Program-made: the position numbers and the translations under genes | The notes under the pieces: generated by a model | Told to the model about the DNA's origin: nothing | Seen by the model: the letters and a program-made list of their open reading frames with translations, nothing else | Databases searched by the model: none | From: G963556115 sp963675945 | Lineage (GTDB): Bacteria > Planctomycetota > SZUA-567 | Length of the DNA stretch: 64,000 nt | Direction of reading: 5' to 3' | Assembly: GCA_963675945.1 (NCBI GenBank) | Contig: OY780932.1 | Span: 3,410,001 to 3,474,000, forward strand | In this document: one piece after another, positions 1-9,315 of the stretch | Layout of the letters: every line of letters begins with the position of its first letter | How positions within the stretch are numbered: the first letter of the stretch is position 1

Positions 1-1
1 C

Positions 2-415
2 CGTAAGTATCCGACAATTCTTACCCCCCACCCCGGAGAATTCTCTGATATTATTGGTCTGAGCACTCAGGAGATACTGGCCAAGCGCGAGGAACATTGC
101 AAAAGTTTTGCTGAAAAATCTTCAGCTGTAGTCCTCCTCAAAGGAGCCGGCACGATAATCAGCGATGGCAAAGAGGTGTATATCAATACCAGTGGCAATC
201 CGGGTATGGCCACAGCCGGCATGGGCGACGTCCTCAGCGGCATAATCGCTGCTTTAGCTGCTGGCGGACTCGAGGCGTATGCCGCAACCTGCACCGGAGC
301 CTATCTGCATGGCACGGCTGGCGACTTAGCCCGAGACCGACAGGGCATTCATGGTCTTATCGCCTCAGATGTCATTGCGGCACTTCCACAGGCGATCTGC
401 AACTATCTGGATTAA
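2..415 (+). CDS. nnrD: ADP/ATP-dependent NAD(P)H-hydrate dehydratase, C-terminal part (partial at window edge)
   Basis: The reading frame is open from the left edge, so only the last ~137 residues are present. The family repairs hydrated NADH/NADPH by ADP- or ATP-dependent dehydration. The visible part contains the PHPGEF segment and the strongly conserved GNPGMATAGMGDVLSG signature (codons around 190-245), which forms the nucleotide-binding site and carries the catalytic Asp in this ribokinase-like fold. In many bacteria the domain is fused to an N-terminal NnrE epimerase; that part would lie outside the window, so fusion cannot be judged. The next gene follows on the same strand after ~50 bases. 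Confidence 0.93.
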   Translation, partial: RKYPTILTPHPGEFSDIIGLSTQEILAKREEHCKSFAEKSSAVVLLKGAGTIISDGKEVYINTSGNPGMATAGMGDVLSGIIAALAAGGLEAYAATCTGAYLHGTAGDLARDRQGIHGLIASDVIAALPQAICNYLD

Positions 416-468
416 AGATTATTCTCAACTGTTTTATTAAATATTATTGTTTATGAAAGTGATAATAA

Positions 469-1488
469 GTGATAGAAGAACTCAAGCTCCCCAAAAAAGC
501 TTCACGTATGAGTACCGCAATATTCGCCGAATGGCTAATAAGCAGTGGAGACAAAGTAACTGTCGGTCAGCCGATATGTGATGTAACCATCGACAAGGTC
601 ACTCTGGAAATTGAGAGCAATGCCGAGGGAATTCTCGTCCATAAAATTGCTCATAGCGGTCAGCTTGTACCGGTTGGCGGAGTAATGGGGCTTCTCACGC
701 CTGACGGCGCTCCATTATCCAATAATATCATAAAATCATACCCGGGATTTGCTCCTGCACCTCCAATAAGTGTCAGCTGCGCCATAACCCCCGATCTCGG
801 TGACAGTATTGTTACCATGGATGCTATGCGTACTGTCATCGCGCAACGCATGAGTATCGCCCGCCACGAGATGCCGCACTTCTACCTCACTACTGCCGTG
901 GACATGACCGGCGCAATCAAACTACGCCAGCGTATCAAACGCGAGGACAAGGTACGTATCGCCTATAACGATATGCTTATTAAAGCCGCAGGTCTGGCTC
1001 TGCGGAAGTATCCCCAGGTAGCCTCACTCTACACGACTCAGGGTTATGTCCGGCGTAGCAAGATGCATGTCGGTTTTGCCGTGGCAGTAGAACCGGAAGG
1101 TCTCGTTGTGCCGGTAGTGCGTGATGCCGATACCCGCCCGCTAAAGGAGGTTTCAAATGAAGCAAAGGAACTGGCAAGAAAATCTCGTCACAAACACCTA
1201 ACCCCTGATGACTACGGTTTTGGAGTATTTACCGTCAGTAACCTCGGCACCTATGATGTTGAACAGTTTACAGCTATAATCAACCCGGTAAACGCCGCTA
1301 TTCTTGCTGTAGGCAAGGTAACTGAGACTCCGGTCGTAGTCAACCATAAAGTCACTATACGTCCGATAATGAAAATCACCTTATCTAGTGACCACCGAGT
1401 TATAGACGGTGTTCTGGCAGCGAAGTTCACCGGCTACTTCAAGAGCCTTATGGAAGCTCCTGAAAAGTTACTGGAAGACTGTGACTAA
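469..1488 (+). CDS. 2-oxoacid dehydrogenase E2 component (dihydrolipoyl acyltransferase)
   Basis: Acyltransferase core subunit of a 2-oxoacid dehydrogenase complex, moving an acyl group from lipoyl-lysine to CoA in the cytoplasm. Residues 1-75 form one lipoyl domain with the DKVTLE motif, Lys43 being the expected lipoylation site. Residues ~110-339 form the catalytic domain with the SSDHRVIDG motif (His309, Asp313). The linker (~80-110) is short, and I see no peripheral subunit-binding domain, which E2 proteins usually have between these two. Start is GTG, directly after an in-frame stop, and the lipoyl domain begins at once. No E1 or E3 gene lies in the window, so the substrate (pyruvate, branched-chain oxoacid, acetoin) cannot be assigned. 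Confidence 0.9.
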   Translation: MIEELKLPKKASRMSTAIFAEWLISSGDKVTVGQPICDVTIDKVTLEIESNAEGILVHKIAHSGQLVPVGGVMGLLTPDGAPLSNNIIKSYPGFAPAPPISVSCAITPDLGDSIVTMDAMRTVIAQRMSIARHEMPHFYLTTAVDMTGAIKLRQRIKREDKVRIAYNDMLIKAAGLALRKYPQVASLYTTQGYVRRSKMHVGFAVAVEPEGLVVPVVRDADTRPLKEVSNEAKELARKSRHKHLTPDDYGFGVFTVSNLGTYDVEQFTAIINPVNAAILAVGKVTETPVVVNHKVTIRPIMKITLSSDHRVIDGVLAAKFTGYFKSLMEAPEKLLEDCD

Positions 1489-1583
1489 ACCCAAAATACC
1501 GCTGAACCGAGAGTAATTGGCGCAGCATTGTACCACATATACGTATTATAAACAGAAAATTATTTACACAGTTTTCAAACCTT

Positions 1584-1616
1584 AAATCAGCCCTCAGCAA
1601 TGCTGAGGGCTGATTT
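1584..1616. terminator. Perfect inverted repeat between convergent genes, likely bidirectional terminator
   Basis: Arms AAATCAGCCCTCAGCA and TGCTGAGGGCTGATTT are exact reverse complements, separated by one base (a real loop would open a few central pairs). A-rich and T-rich flanks lie on both sides. It sits between the convergent E2 and symporter genes, where a shared terminator is expected. Confidence 0.75.
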
Positions 1617-1672
1617 ATAATATTATCATAATATAACAATCACATTGATTACCAATACTTATTATAAGCTAG

Positions 1673-3034
1673 CTATTTATGTCCGTCTCTGAGCGGCACA
1701 ACCGACTCTCCAACCTTTTTGCCAAAGATCACCGCCAGAATGCTGAGTAGCAGTGACAAACCAATTGCCACAAAAGCATAAGCAGATTTATCCGCCGCCG
1801 CGACATAATTTGAAGTTGCCCCAATTGCTGCTCCGACAAAGATTGCGCTAAGAGTAAACGGAACATTCATCTTCCGCTTATGTGAGAAAATTATCGAGAT
1901 CAACAACGGCGGTATCACACCCAGATTGAAAATACTGTAAGCAAAGAGCAGAACCTGAATAATACTTGTACTGTCCCAGACCGCAATAATAGCAACCACT
2001 CCCAGAACCAAGGTCAAAATCCTGGCTCGGATCACACTCGTTCCTCCAAGGATATCATGCTCAAAGGTTGTCGAAGCGGTAATTAGACAGGTATCGGCTG
2101 AAGAAACAATAGCTGAAAGCAAACCGAACATCATAAGATATCCTAACCAGCCAGGAAGATAGTTGGAGAGAATACAGACCAAAACCTTCTCACCCTCAGC
2201 TAAAGGAGCAGTGAAGTTATTCTTTGCCCACAGACCGATTAGTACAATACAGATACTGACCAAGAAAAGCAAGACCCCGGAGAGCAGCGCTCCTCTTCTG
2301 GCCTGCGCCGGACCCTTTGCGGTGAAGAGCCTGCTGAAAACATCCGGACCGACCAAAAACCCAGACCCAACCACGATCATAAAATAAGCCCAGCTCGAGT
2401 AACCAAAATTGTCATTCCACAAGGCAAAGTCAATTCCCTTCTCCGGCATACCGCTTGAACTATAAAGAAAATAAAGTGTAAGTCCAATCCCCAGGATCAT
2501 CAAGCCCACCTGGAGAAAATCTGTCTTCATGACCGACGCCTGCCCACCTAGCACACAGTAAATAGTTACAAATAGCCCGGCCACAACCAGTGAAGTATGG
2601 AAATCCCAACCAGAAATCTGTGAGACAATATCGGCTGCAGCAAGATACTGAGCGCCGACAATACAGGTCCAACCGACAACCACAACCACCGATACCAACC
2701 AGCGCGCGGCCAATCCGTTCAGCTTCTCCACGAGATCGGCAAGGGTGTATATCTTATATGTAGCCAGCTTGCCAGCTATACTAACCCCAAGGACAACCAG
2801 GCCTATTGCTCCACTTCCCAACCACCAGAAAGCTGGAAAACCCACCTTGTACGCCATATCAACCACACCAAAAGTAGCTGAAGCTCCAACCACACTGGCA
2901 AGCAGGGATGCTCCGACAAGCAAACCTCCACGACTCCTCCCCGCCAGAACATAATCCCCAAAATCCAATACCTTCCGCGAATCCAACCAACCCAACAGGA
3001 TTAATAACACAGCATAACACACCAAAAGTATCAT
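1673..3034 (-). CDS. Sodium:solute symporter (SSS family)
   Basis: Integral membrane secondary transporter, 453 residues, with hydrophobic segments throughout (about 12-13). The N-terminal pattern (GDYVLAGRS, then GASLLASVVGASATFG) is typical of the SSSF fold, where Na+ drives uptake of sugars, amino acids, carboxylates or similar solutes. Start ATG follows AAGGAG at good spacing. The gene is divergent from the isomerase-like gene at 3481, and the ~450-base gap probably holds both promoters. Co-regulation could mean it imports that enzyme's substrate, but this is inference. Substrate not assignable from sequence alone. Confidence 0.9.
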   Translation of the reverse strand: MILLVCYAVLLILLGWLDSRKVLDFGDYVLAGRSRGGLLVGASLLASVVGASATFGVVDMAYKVGFPAFWWLGSGAIGLVVLGVSIAGKLATYKIYTLADLVEKLNGLAARWLVSVVVVVGWTCIVGAQYLAAADIVSQISGWDFHTSLVVAGLFVTIYCVLGGQASVMKTDFLQVGLMILGIGLTLYFLYSSSGMPEKGIDFALWNDNFGYSSWAYFMIVVGSGFLVGPDVFSRLFTAKGPAQARRGALLSGVLLFLVSICIVLIGLWAKNNFTAPLAEGEKVLVCILSNYLPGWLGYLMMFGLLSAIVSSADTCLITASTTFEHDILGGTSVIRARILTLVLGVVAIIAVWDSTSIIQVLLFAYSIFNLGVIPPLLISIIFSHKRKMNVPFTLSAIFVGAAIGATSNYVAAADKSAYAFVAIGLSLLLSILAVIFGKKVGESVVPLRDGHK

Positions 3035-3480
3035 TTAATTATGGCTCCTTGATTTTTCTTATTATCTAAAAAAATACCAATTCCAACCAGCAAAAACTCT
3101 CCCCAAAACAAGCATGCCAAGTTTCCACCAACAGTTACATCACCTAAACACATAACTCATATATAGTTACTTTGATATTTTAGCTAAATGCTGTAAGATG
3201 TAAATAGCTAAATATATATATCAACTTTCATTTTTTAAACAAAGATTAAAAAAAACCCAAAAAAAACCAATTTTTAATTTGCTTGTTGCTACTTTATAGT
3301 GTAGATATTAAGTATGTGATTTTGGAACGGAGAGCAATTTAAGCATTTTTTTGCACGTTTTTATTGACGTTGCATTGATCTTATTGCTATTCAAATTGAA
3401 CAAACTTGTTATTCAACAATAACACATTTTTCACTGCTGTACGTATTTTCAATTTTAAGAGAACAAGAGGAGATTTTATT
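3035..3480. other. Divergent intergenic region, symporter / isomerase-like gene
   Basis: About 445 very A+T-rich bases with no credible coding frame. It must contain the promoters of both divergent genes. A TTGACG...TATTCA pair at 3364-3393 (18-base spacer) is a weak candidate promoter for the rightward gene. A-runs at 3249-3270 are prominent. I could not identify an operator. Confidence 0.5.
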
Positions 3481-4992
3481 ATGGTGACACTGCAGAACAT
3501 GCCAGATGTCAAACTCGGTGTAGTTGGTGTATCCAGAGACTGTTTTCCAGCCTCCCTTACCAATAAGAGACTGGACGCACTATTTGCAGAACTAAAAAAG
3601 AAGAAGGTGACCCATGTTGTCCGCTGCAATACTATAATTGAGAACGAAGTAGATGCCATGTCAGCCCTCGCCGACATGGATGAGCAAGGTGTAGACGCAA
3701 TCTTGATCTATCTGGGTAACTTTGGCCCAGAGGGTCCAACGACTATATTTGCCGAGCGTTTTGGCGGACCGGTAATGGTAATGGCAGCTGCCGAGGAGAA
3801 TAAAGAGGTTCTCAGCAGTGATCGTGGAGACGCACTCTGTGGCCTGCTCAACTGTAGCTACAATCTCAACCTGCGTTCACTTCCAGCCTACATTCCACAG
3901 TACCCAGTAGGTGACTGCAAACAGGTGGTTGATGAGATTCTTGAGTTCACCAAGATCGCCCGAGTAATCATAGGTATGACCAATCTCAAAGTATTCGGTT
4001 TTGGTCCAAGACCTGCCGACTTCTTTGCCTGTAACGCTCCAATCGGCCCATTATACGACCTCGGAATCGAGGTACAGGAAAATTCTGAACTGGATATGCT
4101 TGAATACTTCAAGTCGGTCAAAGGTCAGAAGAAAGCTATCGATGCCATTGCTGCCGACATGGCGGAAGAACTTGGTAAAAGTGGTAATGCCTACCCAGAA
4201 CTCCTGCCCAAGTTGGCTCAGTTTGAGTTGGCTCTCACCAAGTTTATGGAAGATAATATGGGTGCTTCAGAGTACGCCGTATTTGCCAACAAATGCTGGC
4301 CGGCCTTTGAAGGTGCATTCGGTTTCGTCCCCTGCTATATCAACAGCCGCTTAGCTGGTAGAGGCATCCCTGTAGCCTGCGAAGTTGACCTTTACGGTGC
4401 CGTCAGTGAATATATGGTTCAATGTGCAACCGAGCTTCCTGCAACTCTGCTTGATATCAACAACAGTGTTCCTGCAGATATTCTGCCCAAAACCAAAAAT
4501 GCACTCAAAGGCGCTAAAGTCGAAGATCTGTTCATGGGCTTCCACTGCGGCAACACCTGCTCAAGCTGCCTGAAGTCCGGAACTTGCGGTATGAAGTATC
4601 AGTTGATCATGAACCGGTTGATGGAGGATGGCGGCGAACCCAATATCACCAGAGGTACCCTTGAGGGTCAGCTACGCCCTGGGCCAACAACCATGTTCCG
4701 CCTTCAGTCTACCCCTGATTGCAAGATCCGTTCATACATTGCCGACGGCGAGATTCTCGATATTGACCCACACAGCTTCGGTGCTATCGGGGTCTTCGGT
4801 ATTCCAGGCTTTGCCCGCTTCTACCGTCATATCCTTGTCGGTCAGAATTTCCCACACCACGGTGCTATCGCCTTTGAAAAATGTGGCAAGACCATGTATG
4901 AAGTCCTCAAGTATGTCGGCGTGGAGAGTATCGGTGTGCCACTCCCTGACGGTGTACGCTATGAGAATGAAAATCCATTCCTGGTATACTAG
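3481..4992 (+). CDS. L-fucose/L-arabinose isomerase family protein
   Basis: A 503-residue cytoplasmic protein resembling the L-fucose isomerase-like family, which interconverts aldoses and ketoses or acts on related sugars. The N-terminal half shows alternating beta/alpha Rossmann-like segments (KLGVVGVSRDCF; DAILIYLGNFGPEGP). The C-terminal third contains the conserved beta-barrel-type region (GTLEGQLRPGPTTMFR; DIDPHSFG; PHHGAIAF). The Cys cluster FHCGNTCSSCLKSGTC (~residue 355) is notable. Start is ATG at 3481 because AGAGGAG lies just upstream; 25 earlier in-frame codons precede this ribosome-binding site and are unlikely to be translated. It is followed by a terminator. The exact sugar is unknown. 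Confidence 0.8.
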   Translation: MVTLQNMPDVKLGVVGVSRDCFPASLTNKRLDALFAELKKKKVTHVVRCNTIIENEVDAMSALADMDEQGVDAILIYLGNFGPEGPTTIFAERFGGPVMVMAAAEENKEVLSSDRGDALCGLLNCSYNLNLRSLPAYIPQYPVGDCKQVVDEILEFTKIARVIIGMTNLKVFGFGPRPADFFACNAPIGPLYDLGIEVQENSELDMLEYFKSVKGQKKAIDAIAADMAEELGKSGNAYPELLPKLAQFELALTKFMEDNMGASEYAVFANKCWPAFEGAFGFVPCYINSRLAGRGIPVACEVDLYGAVSEYMVQCATELPATLLDINNSVPADILPKTKNALKGAKVEDLFMGFHCGNTCSSCLKSGTCGMKYQLIMNRLMEDGGEPNITRGTLEGQLRPGPTTMFRLQSTPDCKIRSYIADGEILDIDPHSFGAIGVFGIPGFARFYRHILVGQNFPHHGAIAFEKCGKTMYEVLKYVGVESIGVPLPDGVRYENENPFLVY

Positions 4993-5021
4993 TTTTATTT
5001 TAATCAAATCAAAACACAAAC

Positions 5022-5051
5022 AAACCGGTTGCCAACATTTGCAACCGGTTT
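5022..5051 (+). terminator. Rho-independent terminator of the isomerase-like gene
   Basis: Stem AAACCGGTTGC / GCAACCGGTTT (11 bp) with an 8-base loop, followed by a T-containing tail, 30 bases past the stop codon. Confidence 0.8.
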
Positions 5052-5212
5052 ATTTATCGTCAAACGACTTTACACTCAAATCTGCCTGCATAATATCTTC
5101 TAGAGTACCAAGAACTAACCAGGTGCGACCTCTTACAATGGGCTCCTAATGCCAAAAAATCCTACATATTCAAATATGCTACGATCCTTCCATTAATTGC
5201 CCCCCCAAAGTG

Positions 5213-5239
5213 AAAAAAAAGCCGCCCATTTCGAGCGAC
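5213..5239 (-). terminator. Rho-independent terminator downstream of greA
   Basis: On the minus strand, GTCGCTC pairs with GGGCGGC (7 bp, two G-U) around a 5-base loop, followed directly by eight T residues. It lies ~45 bases after the greA stop. Confidence 0.8.
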
Positions 5240-5281
5240 CCATAACATAACCATATGAACAACAAATAAAGCGGACGCAAA

Positions 5282-5749
5282 TTAACTGATTGCAAGAATC
5301 TCCAACTCCATTGGTCCAGCCGGCAATTCAGCTGTTACTACATCACCTACCTTCGAGCCAATCAGAGCTTTACCAATAGGGCTAGTTGCAAGAATCTTTC
5401 CTGACGCGGGATCAGCTTCCCCTTCACCAACCAGGGTTCGCTGCATTTCCTTACCGTCTTTGAGCCGCTTAAAGCTTACCGTTTTAAAGAGACCAACCTT
5501 ACCGTCTTCAAACTGTGAAGGATCGACAATAAGCGCATTCGCCAGCTTGGTATTGAGCATACTGATCTTGGCATTGAGCATACCGAGCTCTTCACGCGCC
5601 GCATGATAGTCGGCATTCTCGCGTAAATCACCTTTTTCTCGCGCCTCTTCTATGGCCTTCTTGATATCAGGCCTCCTATTTTCAAGATCATCAATCTCCT
5701 TTTTGATCATCTCATACCCTTCTTGGGTCATTGGAAACTGTGCAGACAT
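5282..5749 (-). CDS. greA: Transcription elongation factor GreA
   Basis: GreA enters the secondary channel of RNA polymerase and stimulates cleavage of backtracked RNA. The 155 residues match the usual ~158. The N-terminal antiparallel coiled coil (residues ~5-75) carries the conserved RPDIKKAIEEAREKGDLREN region, with the acidic tip residues in DLRENADYH. The C-terminal FKBP-like domain (~80-155) contains the conserved ISPIGKALIG-type segment (here TSPIGKALIGSKVGD). ATG follows GAGGAG. It appears monocistronic with its own terminator. Confidence 0.97.
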   Translation of the reverse strand: MSAQFPMTQEGYEMIKKEIDDLENRRPDIKKAIEEAREKGDLRENADYHAAREELGMLNAKISMLNTKLANALIVDPSQFEDGKVGLFKTVSFKRLKDGKEMQRTLVGEGEADPASGKILATSPIGKALIGSKVGDVVTAELPAGPMELEILAIS

Positions 5750-5955
5750 ACTATAACTCCTCTATAAAAAAATAGTATTTTCATACTCAAAAAAGGTGTT
5801 CACACATTTTAACACACACTTTTATGACTATATTCGACTTACATATAATAAACTGAAAATACAAAAAAAAGAAAACACAGCCTATCACCATAAGATAATA
5901 AGCTGTATATCATTTACTCAATACACACTTAAACCATCAAGAGAATCTTACCAGA

Positions 5956-7155
5956 TTACTGTTCAAGAAACTCTTTGATTCTTTTACACCCCTCCTCTAT
6001 ATCCTTCCTGCTGGTCGCATAACTCATACGGATATGCTTCTCGGTTCCAAAAGCCTCGCCAGGCACACAGGCTACCAGAGCCTCCTCAAGCAGAATATCA
6101 CAGAGCTCAAACGGAGTATTGATCATCTTACCGTTATACTCCCTTCCCAAGCATTTTGAGATATCAGGAAGCACATAAAATGCTCCATTCGGCACGGCAC
6201 ACTCAACCCCGGTAATATCATTCAGCAGCTCGACAATAAGCTCCCGCCTAGACTCAAACTCCTCACGCATTGTCTCCACACAGCTCTGATCTCCAGAAAT
6301 TGCCGCCAAGGCGGCAAACTGCGCCATAGAGCACGCATTACTAGTGGACTGACTCTGAATACTGGACATAGCCTTGATAATAGCCGCCGGACCGGCAGCA
6401 AAACCGATTCTCCATCCAGTCATGGCATAAGCCTTGGAACAACCATTGACCACAATCGTATGCTCTTTGCAATACTCGCTTACCGCCGCTATCGAACAGT
6501 GCTCACTACCGGCATAGAGTAACTTACTATAGATCTCATCCGAGATACAGTAGAGTCCGTGCTTTTCGAGCAATTCACCAATCTTAGTAATCTCAGCTTT
6601 AGTAATTAATGATCCAGACGGATTTGAAGGGCTAGTAAGTATAATAACCTTAGTCTGTGGGGTAATCTTCTCCTCAAGCATCGCAGCAGTAAGTTCAAAA
6701 CCTTTATCCTCATCTGTCTGCACCACAACTGTCTTGCCGGCAGCAAGAGCAACCATCTCGGGATAACTAACCCAATATGGTGCCGGCAACAAGACCTCAT
6801 CACCAGGATCAATCATCGCCTCAATCGCCAGGTAAATACTAAACTTCGCCCCAGGACTAACCAGGATCTGAGTAAAATCATACTCTACCCCCATATCATC
6901 CTCAAACCACTTGACTGCCGCTTTTCTAAGTTCAGGTAAACCTGGATTCGGCAGGTATCCGTGTACACCATCTTTAATTGCTTTTATTCCAGCCTCACAT
7001 ATATGTACAGGCGTTTTAAAGTCAGGTTCTCCTGCAGCGAAGCTTACAACATCCTTCCCCTCTGCTTTCAAACCTTTGGCTTTCGCAGTGATAGCCATAG
7101 TCATACTAGGTTTTCCAGCAGCAGCACGCATACTCAACGGAGTTTCTTTTGACAT
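5956..7155 (-). CDS. PLP-dependent aminotransferase class I/II (aspartate aminotransferase-like)
   Basis: A 399-residue cytoplasmic fold-type I aminotransferase. The PLP-lysine motif is NGCSKAYAMTGWRIG (Lys near 238), with the SPSNPSG loop and the C-terminal RMSYATS arginine motif that binds the substrate carboxylate. Length and motifs match the bacterial Igamma aspartate/prephenate aminotransferases, which make aspartate, glutamate or aromatic amino acids. Substrate preference cannot be fixed from sequence. Start ATG with AGGA ~10 bases upstream. It is separated from the flagellar genes by ~380 bases. Confidence 0.92.
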   Translation of the reverse strand: MSKETPLSMRAAAGKPSMTMAITAKAKGLKAEGKDVVSFAAGEPDFKTPVHICEAGIKAIKDGVHGYLPNPGLPELRKAAVKWFEDDMGVEYDFTQILVSPGAKFSIYLAIEAMIDPGDEVLLPAPYWVSYPEMVALAAGKTVVVQTDEDKGFELTAAMLEEKITPQTKVIILTSPSNPSGSLITKAEITKIGELLEKHGLYCISDEIYSKLLYAGSEHCSIAAVSEYCKEHTIVVNGCSKAYAMTGWRIGFAAGPAAIIKAMSSIQSQSTSNACSMAQFAALAAISGDQSCVETMREEFESRRELIVELLNDITGVECAVPNGAFYVLPDISKCLGREYNGKMINTPFELCDILLEEALVACVPGEAFGTEKHIRMSYATSRKDIEEGCKRIKEFLEQ

Positions 7156-7534
7156 TTTTTACAATCCTAAAATATGAAGTTCTAAAAAAACCATATCACA
7201 ACAGTTAACATGGCAATAATAAAACAAATAATATAACCTAAACCTGTGAAAAGGCTATAAAAAAAGGTACGGCAAGTCTCTACCGACATTACCGTAACTT
7301 TAGATTATTATTTATTTTACGTTAAGAGCGCTCTAAGTCAAGAGGATTTAAAGATAATACCGAGTAAAAACTCAATTATTTTCGTGACAAACTATAGTAC
7401 TACCAGCATAAAATAATTATACTATTAAATATCTACCTACCCCTCATAACCCTGCACCAACCAGCAATACTCATCAAATATGCAAATAATTTTTATCCCA
7501 GAGTTTCAGCAAAATAATCCTATTACCATGCTGT
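7156..7534. other. Intergenic region between fliN and the aminotransferase gene
   Basis: About 380 A+T-rich bases with no credible gene. A perfect 10-base palindrome AGAGCGCTCT lies at 7325-7334. I found no clear hairpin-plus-T terminator after fliN, so where the flagellar transcript ends is open. Confidence 0.5.
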
Positions 7535-7957
7535 TCAACGCTTCTGAATCGCTCTATCGGCATCCGAAAGAATCTCAGTTACACGTACACAAAAATAATC
7601 ATTGAGTACCAGAACCTCACCAAAAGCCACCAATCTGTCATTTATCAGAATATCCACCGGTGCCCCGGCATCCTTTTCCAGCTGTATAACCGATCCCTCT
7701 CTAAGATTCAGAATATCCTCTACCATCATCTTGGCTCTACCAAGTTCAATCTTTACCTCCATCTCTACATCATAGAGCATTTCAATTGATCCAGAAGCAA
7801 TATCCGCAGCTTCAACGTTCACCGCTGTAGAGCTGAAAACATTCTGTGGAGGAGCCGCCGGAACGCCGAGAATTGCATCCATATCAGCGTCATCATCACC
7901 AATTCCTCCTGCAAGCAGGGCATCAATCTCTTCCTGCGAAAGTTCATTTGGAGCCAT
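7535..7957 (-). CDS. fliN: Flagellar motor switch protein FliN (FliN/FliY type, short)
   Basis: C-ring switch component at the base of the flagellar motor. The C-terminal SpoA domain (residues ~60-137) contains the typical LNLREGSVIQLEKDAGAPVDILIN and GEVLVLNDYFCVRVTEI segments. The N-terminus reads NELSQEEIDALLAGG, resembling the EIDALL motif that FliM and FliY use to bind phosphorylated CheY. With 140 residues it lacks the CheC-like middle domain of FliY. ATG follows AAAGGA. It is the last flagellar gene here, directly after fliL where fliM would normally lie. Confidence 0.93.
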   Translation of the reverse strand: MAPNELSQEEIDALLAGGIGDDDADMDAILGVPAAPPQNVFSSTAVNVEAADIASGSIEMLYDVEMEVKIELGRAKMMVEDILNLREGSVIQLEKDAGAPVDILINDRLVAFGEVLVLNDYFCVRVTEILSDADRAIQKR

Positions 7958-7970
7958 ATATCTTCCTTTA

Positions 7971-8555
7971 CTAATTCAAATAGTAATTGGTAATAAGCAC
8001 TTCTCTTACCCGGTCTTTACTGATTTTATCACTGGACAACTCGAGATTTAACTGCTGCAACTGATAGTTAACACTCTCAATTACAAACTCCCGTATCATC
8101 TGCTGCCCTCTGTCGGTGGCCAGTTCACTCGAAGTCATGCGGTTGATTCGCCGGTTCAGAGCGTCCCGAATAAGCGGATCCATCTTTTTAACCGCTTCAT
8201 CAAACTTGGCCCAATCTTCAGGTGTGATAACAATCTTCTCTCTAATCTCCCGAGGCGTCGGCTCCATCACCATTACCAGATCCATTGCTAAGGTCATGGG
8301 TTGCCCACTCGGCATAGGAATGCTATAGGTAAGCTTATCAAGCCTGTGCTCAAGATGCATGAACTCATTGAGATTCTTCCTCCCCGTAAGTCCGTCACCG
8401 ATCTCAGTATCGGCCGGAGCCTTGTCGCTCTTGAAATAGAGCAAAACTCCAAAGAACGCCGCCTCCAGAACCACGACCGAGATCACAATGATCCAGCCGC
8501 GAGTTCCGCTCATCAAACCACCACCACCTTCATCCATATCTTCATCGTCAGCCAT
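7971..8555 (-). CDS. fliL: Flagellar basal body-associated protein FliL
   Basis: Single-pass inner-membrane protein that surrounds the stator and supports motor function. The N-terminus is short and acidic/glycine-rich (residues 1-18), then a membrane segment (~19-43), then a periplasmic domain with the family ending (DRVREVLITNYYLN; usually V...L.T.F..Q). At 194 residues it is slightly longer than the usual 150-180. The terminal similarity is moderate, but the position between motB and fliN agrees with the assignment. Confidence 0.85.
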   Translation of the reverse strand: MADDEDMDEGGGGLMSGTRGWIIVISVVVLEAAFFGVLLYFKSDKAPADTEIGDGLTGRKNLNEFMHLEHRLDKLTYSIPMPSGQPMTLAMDLVMVMEPTPREIREKIVITPEDWAKFDEAVKKMDPLIRDALNRRINRMTSSELATDRGQQMIREFVIESVNYQLQQLNLELSSDKISKDRVREVLITNYYLN

Positions 8556-8600
8556 AATTATTCCTAGCTAAGCATCAAGTAAAATACATCCAGAATTGTA

Positions 8601-9275
8601 CTACTCGTCACTTGTATCAATATCTTTAATAAACTCTTCGGTCATAATAATCTCAACCCGTCTATTCTGCTCTCGCCCCTTTGGCGTCAAGTTACTGGCG
8701 ATAGGTTCATTGTCAGCACAACTGGTGACCCGGAATCTACGTTTAGAGATATCCCCTTCCTCCGAGAGATACGACATTACCGCATACGCCCGTTGAAACC
8801 CCAGATACCAGCCGTCTTCATAACCTGAACTTGCGGTATGCCCTCTGACATCAATTCTATTTCTATACCCGCGTAGAGTCGGGGCTATATCCTCGCGCAA
8901 CATCTGTTTGCCCTGTGGGGTAAGTTCAGCACTATCGGGTCGGAACAACTCAGTTCCGCCGATAGTGACCGTCGTTCGTTGATCTTCGCGTATAGTCTTC
9001 ACCGAGGTCGTCTTGCCTTTAGGGCCGCGTCTGAGTACAAAAGCCTGAATATCGGTCATGGTCTGTGGCTGTTTGAATATCTGTTGCTGCGCTCTGTACG
9101 CCGGCATCACCCCAAACTGCTTCTGAAACTGCCTCGAAGTTCGAGTCACTTTGTCCTTCTTCATCTCCATCATCGTAAGCAGAATTACAAAGAAACAGAG
9201 TAGCAAGGTAATCATGTCACCATAGGTTGTCATCCACGCAGGAGCACCCTCACCGCCACCTTCATCATCAGCCAT
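8601..9275 (-). CDS. motB: Flagellar motor stator protein MotB
   Basis: Peptidoglycan-anchoring stator subunit, 224 residues from the ATG. The N-terminal helix has the motif TYGDMITLLLCFFVI, with the ion-binding Asp at residue 20, followed by one membrane segment. Residues ~100-215 form an OmpA-like domain (RIDVRGHTASSGY...NRRVEIIMTEE) that binds the cell wall. I prefer the ATG at 9275 over the upstream GTG at 9281, because the purine-rich ribosome-binding sequence abuts the GTG with no spacing. Partner of the preceding motA. Confidence 0.94.
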   Translation of the reverse strand: MADDEGGGEGAPAWMTTYGDMITLLLCFFVILLTMMEMKKDKVTRTSRQFQKQFGVMPAYRAQQQIFKQPQTMTDIQAFVLRRGPKGKTTSVKTIREDQRTTVTIGGTELFRPDSAELTPQGKQMLREDIAPTLRGYRNRIDVRGHTASSGYEDGWYLGFQRAYAVMSYLSEEGDISKRRFRVTSCADNEPIASNLTPKGREQNRRVEIIMTEEFIKDIDTSDE

Positions 9276-9315
9276 AGCCACACTCTCTTATATTCTATAC
9301 TTACCGGATTATTTC

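Noticed and set aside
5200..5206. C7 homopolymer near the greA terminator, possible phase-variable tract
   Set aside because: It lies outside any gene or promoter, so slippage would have no evident effect.
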